5,110 nt of DNA from Anaerolineaceae bacterium (GTDB taxonomy: Bacteria; Chloroflexota; Anaerolineae; Anaerolineales; Anaerolineaceae), in the NCBI GenBank assembly GCA_011620445.1, contig WOZB01000183.1, positions 1 to 5,110 on the forward strand, written 5' to 3'. This document shows positions 1 to 5,110 of this stretch, piece after piece; position 1 is the first letter of the stretch, and each line of letters starts with the position of its first letter. The position numbers and the translations under genes are program-made. A model generated the notes under the pieces. That model did not search any database. It had not been told where the DNA came from and saw only the letters and a program-made list of their open reading frames with translations.

Positions 1-31
1 CGAGATTGCCGTGCTTCGCTCGCAAGGACGG
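1..31. repeat. Copy of a dispersed intergenic repeat (REP-like), possibly cut by the window edge
   Basis: The first 31 bases read on the plus strand as GAGATTGCC, then GTGCTTCGCTCGCAA, then GGACGG. From memory this closely resembles a short element scattered between genes in many environmental bacterial genomes, whose usual form is GAGATTGCCACGCTTCGC followed by TCGCAATGACG; only about three bases differ. It contains a small TTGC/GCAA inverted pair (6-9 with 22-25). It lies downstream of the transporter operon, as such repeats typically do. Only one copy is visible, so repetition cannot be shown from this window. The remaining non-coding stretch (32-93) shows no clear terminator or promoter. 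Confidence 0.5.
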
Positions 32-93
32 AGCTTACAGCCTGAGACCTAAAGGTCACTACGCCAAATATTAAACTAAACAAGCCAAGTAGT

Positions 94-1371
94 CTATTCC
101 TTGGTGTATGGCTCTCCGCTGGCGGCAGGGCCAGAGCTGCGGCCGATAAAGCCGGCCAAAACAACCATGGTGATGACGTATGGGGCCATAGCCATGAATT
201 GCGGCGGAATTTTGGAACCCAGCAGCGAAAGCTTGGAACCGATGGCATCGGCAAAGCCGAAGAGCATGCCCGCGCCAAGTGAGCCTAAAGGCGTCCACTT
301 GCCAAAGATCATCGCCGCAATACCGATAAAGCCTTTACCAGCGGTCATACCCTCATCAAAACGCCCGACGGAGCCCAGTGTGAAGAATGCCCCGGCAATA
401 CCTGCCACCGCGCCGCTGAGCAAAACACCCATGTAGCGCGTGCGGATGACGTTGATGCCCAGCGTATCGGCTGCTTTGGGATGTTCACCCACAGAACGCA
501 GGCGCAGACCCCAACGGGTTTGGAAGAGCGCAACTTGTAGAATGATGAGCAGCGCAAAAAGGATGTACACGAAGAGATTCGTATTAAAGAGGGTTGGCCC
601 CAGTATCGGTATATTTGCTAAACCAGGAATGGGGACCCGGGTGAACATAGGCGGTGAGTTAAGGGCTTCGTTTTTCTGCAGGAAACGCTGAGAGATAAAC
701 GAAGTGAGGCCAGCAGAGAAAATATTGATGACTGTACCTGAAATGACCTGGTTAATTTTGTACCTGATTGATAGGAATGCGTGAATGAGCGCAAGGACAA
801 CGGCTGAGAAAATTCCGCCCAGCAGACCAAACCAGGCATTCTGTGTGGCACTGGCAACAATTGCCGCAACCATACAGGACATGAGCATCATACCCTCAAT
901 GGCAATATTGACGACACCTGAGCGCTCAGCAAGGATACCAGAGAAGGCTGCCAGTGTAATTGGTACCGCTAACAAAACCGCGCTTGAAAGCATGCCGCCC
1001 AAATTCAAGGATTTGCTGCTGGCTTGCCAGATGAGGAAGCCAAATATGAGGCAGAAGAAAGCAATGGCAACCATGAGGTTGGTCAATTTGCCAAAACCCT
1101 TGATCAGTTGGTATAGGCCAATCAGGAGGGTTATTCCAGCCAATATGTAAAGTGCTGTGCTGGAATTAAATACCCAGTCTGCCATTGTGCCGACGGTAAT
1201 GCCACCCGGGGTCATAACGAACTTGGTCATGGCGTCTGAGGTAATTGAGCGGCTGAAAACAAAGAAGATGATGGCCGCGGTGAGGATTTCAATCACTCCC
1301 ATGGCTAACTTACGAGTGGGTGTGATTTCGGCAAGTTGTTTATGAACAATAATCTGTGTATTCGTGGTCAT
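94..1371 (-). CDS. BMP-type nucleoside ABC transporter, second permease (NupQ/YufQ-like)
   Basis: This 425-residue inner-membrane protein is one half of the channel of a nucleoside-type importer, of the branched-chain permease superfamily (BPD_transp_2, PF02653). Family hallmarks are LAERSGVVNIAIEGMML (about 147-163), the cytoplasmic coupling-loop-like WGLRLRSVGEHPKAADTLG (287-305), GKGFIGIAAMIFGKW (345-359) and the C-terminal APYVITMVVLAGFIGRS followed by a GEPY tail. Hydrophobic segments by eye: about 23-41, 70-91, 98-117, 127-147, 154-176, 178-202, 264-284, 313-333, 346-373 and 395-410. The core of NupQ-like proteins begins near residue 125, so the first ~120 residues are an N-terminal extension with about three extra membrane segments. 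The ATG at 1371 is preceded by GGGGAGG at 6 bases and overlaps the TGA of the upstream permease by 4 bases, which fixes the start and implies translational coupling. The stop is TAG at 94-96. Family assignment is secure; the ligand is inferred. Confidence 0.95.
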   Translation of the reverse strand: MTTNTQIIVHKQLAEITPTRKLAMGVIEILTAAIIFFVFSRSITSDAMTKFVMTPGGITVGTMADWVFNSSTALYILAGITLLIGLYQLIKGFGKLTNLMVAIAFFCLIFGFLIWQASSKSLNLGGMLSSAVLLAVPITLAAFSGILAERSGVVNIAIEGMMLMSCMVAAIVASATQNAWFGLLGGIFSAVVLALIHAFLSIRYKINQVISGTVINIFSAGLTSFISQRFLQKNEALNSPPMFTRVPIPGLANIPILGPTLFNTNLFVYILFALLIILQVALFQTRWGLRLRSVGEHPKAADTLGINVIRTRYMGVLLSGAVAGIAGAFFTLGSVGRFDEGMTAGKGFIGIAAMIFGKWTPLGSLGAGMLFGFADAIGSKLSLLGSKIPPQFMAMAPYVITMVVLAGFIGRSSGPAASGEPYTKE

Positions 1372-2642
1372 GACTTACCTCCCCAACCGCTGAGGAAGAC
1401 CGTGCTTTCCTCCGGGCCTTTCTTTTTTAGTCGGTAAAGTGAGCGGATAATGGCTGGCGCTGCCACGAACATGAGAATGAAAGCCTGGATCACATCCACA
1501 ATATCGATTGGGATTTGCGAAGTAACCATCATGCGGGTGGCGCCGTTTCTGAGGGTACCAAAGAGGATGGAAGCCAGCACAACACCCAGCGGGTGGTTGC
1601 CGCCGATGAGTGCAAGTGCAATACTGTCAAAACCATAGCCGGAGGAGAGGCCGATGGCCATTGAGCGATTGACGGCCAGCACCTGTACCGCGCCTGCCAT
1701 CCCAGCCAGGGCACCTGAAAGGGACATGCCGATGATGATGGTGCGAACCGTGCTGAGGCCGGCATACTTGGCAGCCCGCGGGTTGGTACCCACAGTGCGC
1801 AGGTCCAGGCCCCAAGTAGTTTTGAAAAGCAGGAACCAGATTAGCCAGGCGATCGCGAGGGCGATGAAGAATCCCAAATGAAATCGAATCGGTGTTTCGA
1901 AAAACTGGGGAATTTCCGCGCTTTTTTCAATCAGGGGGCTGATGGGCATGCCGCCTGCATTGGGGCGGGTCATTGGGCCAGTTAATAGCCACTCAGTCAG
2001 GCGGAAAGCAATCCAGTTCAACATGATGGTGTTGATGACTTCATGGGCTCCGGTTTCGGCTTTTAACCAACCCGGAATGAAACCCCAAAAAGCACCTCCC
2101 AATGCGCCTGCCAGGAAGGCCAGAGGCATATGAATATATGGTGGTAAGCCTTTAATTGCATAGCCGACAAATGTTGCGCAAGCTGCACCAATGAATAGCT
2201 GCCCTTCAACGCCGATATTGAAGAGCCCAGCCCTGAAACCAAGAGCAACAGCCAGGCCAGCAAAGATGTAAGGGGTAGATTGAACGAGGCTTTCAAGAAA
2301 GGGGTTGACAGCCATGCGGATTTCACGGGCTTCACCTGCTCGTAAAGCCTCCACAATGCGAACCGGGTTGCCAATGGAACCTTCAAATAGCGCTTGGTAG
2401 GCTTTGCCAATCTCGCCGAAAGCAGTAGCAATCCCATTGCCAAAGGACAGGCTGAACGCCTGGTAGACGGTTGGGGTTGTAACGGCAATAAGAACACCCC
2501 CCAGTATGAGACCGGTTAGGATTGCCAAAACTGGAATGGAAACGGAAGACCAAAGACCGTGTTTATGCGGTTTCCCTTCCGACGGCTCCTTATTGAGATC
2601 GCGGATGATTGTTTTTCCCAGATCATTTTTAGTATCAGTCAT
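1368..2642 (-). CDS. BMP-type nucleoside ABC transporter, first permease (NupP/YufP-like)
   Basis: This 424-residue inner-membrane permease (BPD_transp_2, PF02653) would pair with the second permease to form the translocation path. Its markers are GFRAGLFNIGVEGQLFIGA (about 135-153), GAHEVINTIMLNWIA (198-212), the coupling-loop-like WGLDLRTVGTNPRAAKYAGL (277-296) and GYGFDSIALALIGGNHPLG (335-353). A charged cytoplasmic leader of about 30 residues precedes the first membrane segment (32-55). Further hydrophobic segments lie near 121-138, 140-165, 170-193, 254-274, 302-326, 336-364 and 378-400. A long polar loop (about 56-118) contains the family-like KAYQALFEGSIG and then an apparent insert around 92-113. 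The ATG at 2642 follows the ATPase stop by 3 bases. The gene ends in TGA at 1368-1370, overlapping the next start. Distinction from the second permease rests on the NIGVEGQ motif and on order in the operon. Confidence 0.95.
   Translation of the reverse strand: MTDTKNDLGKTIIRDLNKEPSEGKPHKHGLWSSVSIPVLAILTGLILGGVLIAVTTPTVYQAFSLSFGNGIATAFGEIGKAYQALFEGSIGNPVRIVEALRAGEAREIRMAVNPFLESLVQSTPYIFAGLAVALGFRAGLFNIGVEGQLFIGAACATFVGYAIKGLPPYIHMPLAFLAGALGGAFWGFIPGWLKAETGAHEVINTIMLNWIAFRLTEWLLTGPMTRPNAGGMPISPLIEKSAEIPQFFETPIRFHLGFFIALAIAWLIWFLLFKTTWGLDLRTVGTNPRAAKYAGLSTVRTIIIGMSLSGALAGMAGAVQVLAVNRSMAIGLSSGYGFDSIALALIGGNHPLGVVLASILFGTLRNGATRMMVTSQIPIDIVDVIQAFILMFVAAPAIIRSLYRLKKKGPEESTVFLSGWGGKS
1378..1384 (-). 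promoter_or_regulatory. Ribosome binding site of the second permease
   Basis: GGGGAGG on the minus strand ends 6 bases before the ATG at 1371. It is the strongest Shine-Dalgarno sequence in the operon. It lies inside the end of the first permease gene, and the start codon overlaps that gene's stop (ATGA), so it decides the start of the extended form of the second permease. Confidence 0.8.
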
Positions 2643-2645
2643 GGG

Positions 2646-4214
2646 TTACATTCCTTCCTTCTCGGGGGTCGAGGTGTTCCCGTTGGGACTGGGTGCAGCT
2701 TGCTTATCCGTGATGCCAGCCATGAGTAACCCTATTTGTTCCTTTGTTGTTTCCCGGCTGTCTTTGACCGCAATGATTTTTCCGCGGAACATGACAGCGA
2801 TGCGGTCAGATAGCTCCATGATTTCATCCAGCTCAGGTGATATCAGCAGAACGGCACAGCCTTCATCGCGCTTCTGGATGATGCGTTTGTGGATGTACTC
2901 AATGGAACCGACATCCAGGCCGCGGGTGGGCTGGGAAGCAACCAGAAACTTGATAGGGCGTGAAAGTTCGCGGGCAATGATCACTTTTTGCTGGTTGCCA
3001 CCGGATAAAGTGCCCACAGGGGTTAGCGAGCTTGGTGTGCGAATGTCAAAATCCTTGACGAGTTGATCAGAGTTTTTTAGGATGGCCGGGTAGTCGAGCA
3101 ACTTGCCTTTCGAAAACGGAGGCTGATAATAAGAACAAAGGACCAGGTTCTCAGCAACAGGAAAGGGAAGCACCAGGCCATCTCTTTGGCGGTCCTCCGG
3201 GACGTGGGCGCTGCCCAATTCAGTAATATAGCGTGGGCTGGCTTTGCTGATATCCTCACCCAGAAGGGTAATCCGACCACCGATGGGTTTTTGCATACCG
3301 GTAATGGCCTCGCAAAGTTCTGTTTGTCCGTTACCCTGCACACCAGCAATGCCTAAAATTTCGCCTTCGCGGACGGTGAAAGTTACTTCATCCACCATAA
3401 TGTTCAGAGCTTTATCCACGGCGGTGAGGTTCTCAACCGAAAGAATCACCTCCCCAGGCACTTTATCGGCCTTTTCCACCACCAGGTTCACTTCGCGACC
3501 AACCATCATTTCTGCCAGCGATTCCTGATCGGCTTCGGCTGGAAGGGCTTCGCCTGTTACCCGACCTCGGCGTAAAACCATGATACGGTCAGCGATGGCA
3601 AGAACTTCGCGCAGTTTATGCGTGATGAAAATTATGGATTTGCCCTGGGCTTTGAGGGAGCGCATGATCTCAAAAAGTTCATCGGCTTCCTGAGGCGTAA
3701 GCACGGCAGTCGGCTCGTCAAAAATTAGAATTTCAGCCTGTCGATAGAGGAGTTTGATAATCTCTACCCGCTGCTGAACACCGACTGGAAGGTCGCCAAC
3801 CAATTCGGAAGGATCGACAGCCAGATTGTATTTATGTGAAAGTTCGGAAATCTTCTTACTGGCGCTGGCACGGTCGAGGAAACCAAGTGCCTTGACGGTT
3901 TCATCGCCAAGCATCACGTTTTCTGCCACGGTAAAGACAGGAATCAACATGAAGTGCTGATGGACCATACCGATGCCTTTGGCGATGGCGTCTTTGGGGG
4001 ACTCGCAGCGTGTTAACTGGCCATTGATCAATATTTCGCCCTCGTCCGGCTGGTAAAGGCCGTAAAGGATATTCATCAAGGTGGTCTTCCCGGCGCCGTT
4101 TTCCCCCAGGAGAGCTAAAATTTCACCCTTTTGCAAGGTGAGGTTAATGTGATCACTTGCCAGAACGCCGGGGAATTGTTTGGTAATCCCCTTCAGCTCA
4201 AGGATTGGATTCAT
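2646..4214 (-). CDS. BMP-type nucleoside ABC transporter, double ATP-binding protein (NupO/YufO-like)
   Basis: This cytoplasmic ATPase of 522 residues carries two fused ABC domains, as in NupO and the sugar protein RbsA, and powers both permeases. Domain 1 (about 4-240) is canonical: Walker A GENGAGKT (37-44), Q-loop Q86 in GMVHQHF, signature LPVGVQQR (142-149), Walker B EILIFDEPT (161-169, catalytic E167) and switch H199 in FITHK. Domain 2 (about 255-500) is degenerate: Walker A reads GVQGNGQTE (291-299) without the lysine, Walker B reads FLVASQPTRGLD (423-434) without the usual D and E, and the switch histidine is missing in LLISPELDE. Its signature LSGGNQQK (403-410) is intact, which allows it to complete the active site formed with domain 1. 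This asymmetry is normal for the family. The tail after about 503 is rich in Pro, Ser and Thr and looks disordered. The ATG at 4214 has AGGGA just upstream. The gene lies 96 bases after the binding-protein stop, beyond a terminator. Confidence 0.97.
   Translation of the reverse strand: MNPILELKGITKQFPGVLASDHINLTLQKGEILALLGENGAGKTTLMNILYGLYQPDEGEILINGQLTRCESPKDAIAKGIGMVHQHFMLIPVFTVAENVMLGDETVKALGFLDRASASKKISELSHKYNLAVDPSELVGDLPVGVQQRVEIIKLLYRQAEILIFDEPTAVLTPQEADELFEIMRSLKAQGKSIIFITHKLREVLAIADRIMVLRRGRVTGEALPAEADQESLAEMMVGREVNLVVEKADKVPGEVILSVENLTAVDKALNIMVDEVTFTVREGEILGIAGVQGNGQTELCEAITGMQKPIGGRITLLGEDISKASPRYITELGSAHVPEDRQRDGLVLPFPVAENLVLCSYYQPPFSKGKLLDYPAILKNSDQLVKDFDIRTPSSLTPVGTLSGGNQQKVIIARELSRPIKFLVASQPTRGLDVGSIEYIHKRIIQKRDEGCAVLLISPELDEIMELSDRIAVMFRGKIIAVKDSRETTKEQIGLLMAGITDKQAAPSPNGNTSTPEKEGM
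2651..2660 (-). promoter_or_regulatory. Ribosome binding site of the first permease
   Basis: On the minus strand AAGGAAGGAA ends 8 bases before the ATG at 2642, inside the last codons of the ATPase gene. It supports this start and coupled translation across the 3-base gap. Confidence 0.7.
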
Positions 4215-4218
4215 ATGT

Positions 4219-4223
4219 TCCCT
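4219..4223 (-). promoter_or_regulatory. Ribosome binding site of the ATPase gene
   Basis: AGGGA on the minus strand lies 4 bases before the ATG at 4214. It is weaker and closer than the sites of the two permeases, but it is the only plausible one, and the protein begins at the expected point of the family (MNPILELKGITKQFPG). Confidence 0.5.
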
Positions 4224-4260
4224 GCCTAAATATTTTTTTGAATCTTACCACAGCGGGCAT

Positions 4261-4294
4261 AAAAAAACGGGTTGGTTTGAGGCCAACCCGTTTT
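4261..4294 (-). terminator. Intrinsic terminator behind the BMP binding-protein gene
   Basis: A perfect 12-base-pair hairpin has arms 4264-4275 and 4283-4294 (AAAACGGGTTGG with CCAACCCGTTTT) and a 7-base loop. In the minus-strand transcript it runs into seven U (complement of 4261-4267). It begins 16 bases after the binding-protein stop at 4311. It sits inside the operon, before the ATPase gene, so it probably acts as a partial terminator or a stabiliser of the binding-protein mRNA. The plus strand also has a T-rich flank (TTTTGTTT), but no plus-strand gene ends here. Confidence 0.88.
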
Positions 4295-4310
4295 GTTTAT
4301 CTTTAACGAA

Positions 4311-5110
4311 CTACTTAAGTTTGAGGGTACCTGAAACAAGATCGGCTGAAAGTTGGTCAAGTTCAGCTTTGAGTTCAGGAGTTACCAGGGATTCGAGATC
4401 GTGGAAGGGGGCCAATGCAACGCCCTTGTTCTCCAGGGTACCGACAACGTTTCCGCCCTTGAAGGTGCCTTCTTTGACGCTCTTCGCGACAGCGAAGGTG
4501 GTGGCATCCATCAATTTCATAACAGAAGTGAGGATGATGTCCTTGTATTCGGGGGCAGTCAGATACCAGTCAGAGTCGACGCCAATGAGGTAAGCGTTTC
4601 CGCGTTCCTTAATAGCGGCGGCGGCACCGAGGCCCACAGGACCAGCGACGGGCATGATGATGTCAGCGCCTTCGTCCATCAGGGAAGTGGCAAGTTCTTT
4701 GCCTTTTTGCTGATCATCAAAGGAGTTCGAGAAAAGACCCTTGGTGTCATCAGCGAGGTCCCAACCCAAAACTTCTACTGCAGTGCCCTTAACTTCATTG
4801 TACTTGGCAACGCCTTCGGCGAAGCCTTTCATGAAGATGGTCACAGTCGGGATCGGGATACCGCCAAAGGTGCCAACCTTACCAGTTTTGGTAAGGGCAG
4901 CAGCGGCATAGCCGGCGAGGAAGGCAGCCTGATCAGTCTGGAAGATCTGGCCGACCACATTGTTGATGGCTGGTTCGTAGGCATAGTCGACGATAGAGAA
5001 TTTGGCGTCCGGATTGGCTTCAGCAGCAGCCTTGGTGGCATCGCCGAGCAGGAAACCTACAGTAACGATCAGGTCGCATTTTTCTTCGAGGAATGCATTA
5101 ATGTTCTTCT
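4311..5110 (-). CDS. BMP-family nucleoside-binding lipoprotein, partial (N-terminus outside the window)
   Basis: This is the extracytoplasmic substrate-binding protein of the importer (Bmp family, PF02608; PnrA/NupN-like). The frame is open from the TAG at 4311-4313 to the right edge, giving 265 visible residues. Family members have about 350-400, so roughly 90-130 residues, including the expected lipoprotein signal and lipobox cysteine, lie beyond 5110. The GTG at 4956-4958 is an internal valine, not the start: in-frame sequence upstream of it is clearly family-like, with DLIVTVGFLLGDAT and FSIVDYAYEPAINNVVG. Other markers are IFQTDQAAFLAGYAA, KVGTFGGIPIPTV, DEGADIIMPVAGPVGLGAAA, IGVDSDWY (ligand-pocket aspartates, 4563-4583) and LTSVMKLMDATTF, whose lysine (4515-4517) matches the conserved pocket lysine of PnrA. 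The first two residues after GVDSD are WY, where purine-nucleoside binders often have Q. A nucleoside ligand is inferred from family and operon; the precise ligand is unknown. Confidence 0.95.
   Translation of the reverse strand, partial: KNINAFLEEKCDLIVTVGFLLGDATKAAAEANPDAKFSIVDYAYEPAINNVVGQIFQTDQAAFLAGYAAAALTKTGKVGTFGGIPIPTVTIFMKGFAEGVAKYNEVKGTAVEVLGWDLADDTKGLFSNSFDDQQKGKELATSLMDEGADIIMPVAGPVGLGAAAAIKERGNAYLIGVDSDWYLTAPEYKDIILTSVMKLMDATTFAVAKSVKEGTFKGGNVVGTLENKGVALAPFHDLESLVTPELKAELDQLSADLVSGTLKLK

Noticed and set aside
46..57. Short palindrome GACCTAAAGGTC as a terminator for the operon or an operator
   Set aside because: The stem is only 5 base pairs with a 2-base loop and no U-tract follows on either strand. 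Chance occurrence is likely.
2506..3066. Long plus-strand open frame of 186 codons antisense to the ATPase and the start of the first permease
   Set aside because: It lies opposite strongly conserved coding sequence, its translation resembles no family, and it has no supporting ribosome site or context.
3312..3342. Loss of Walker A lysine in the second ATPase domain as a sign of an inactive or decaying gene
   Set aside because: Degenerate second sites (GxxGNGQ, QPTRGLD, missing switch histidine) are the normal state of NupO/RbsA-type double ATPases, and the frame is intact.
4180..4593. Plus-strand open frame of 137 codons crossing the terminator spacer
   Set aside because: It runs antisense through the ATPase start, the terminator hairpin and the binding-protein gene. 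Its composition is not protein-like and it is best explained as a shadow.
4311..4958. GTG at 4956-4958 as the start of a short 215-residue binding protein
   Set aside because: The same frame stays open to the window edge and encodes conserved BMP sequence upstream (GFLLGDAT at 5034-5057), so the GTG is an internal valine.

Overview
The window holds most of one minus-strand ABC transporter operon of the BMP (basic membrane protein, PnrA/NupN-like) nucleoside-uptake type. In transcription order, right to left, it contains the C-terminal part of a BMP-family substrate-binding lipoprotein (4311 to beyond 5110), a double-domain ATPase (2646-4214), a first permease (1368-2642) and a second permease (94-1371). 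Gene order and motifs match the nupNOPQ (yufNOPQ) system of Bacillus subtilis and the pnr/bmp-nup systems of spirochaetes and lactococci. No gene is supported on the plus strand. The long plus-strand open frames lie antisense to these four genes and are shadows.

Layout: positions 1-93 are non-coding and begin with a short sequence resembling a dispersed intergenic repeat found in many environmental genomes. The second permease ends at 94 and overlaps the first by 4 bases (ATGA). The first permease starts 3 bases after the ATPase stop. These three genes form a tightly coupled block. The ATPase and the binding protein are separated by 96 bases that contain a strong intrinsic terminator (hairpin at 4264-4294 with a 7-U tract). 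This arrangement would give more binding protein than membrane components.

How the parts work together: the secreted, lipid-anchored BMP protein captures a nucleoside (or related base-containing ligand) outside the membrane. The two different permeases form the channel as a heterodimer. The ATPase, with one canonical and one degenerate nucleotide site, drives import. The actual substrate cannot be read from the sequence.

Organism: base composition is moderate (roughly half G+C by eye). The protein style, the long N-terminal extension on the second permease and the repeat at the left edge suggest an environmental bacterium, with Chloroflexota (Anaerolineae) my best guess. This rests on recollection of family style, not on a search. 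The region reads as ordinary core metabolism or transport. I found no mobile element, CRISPR array, RNA gene or new defence-like system.
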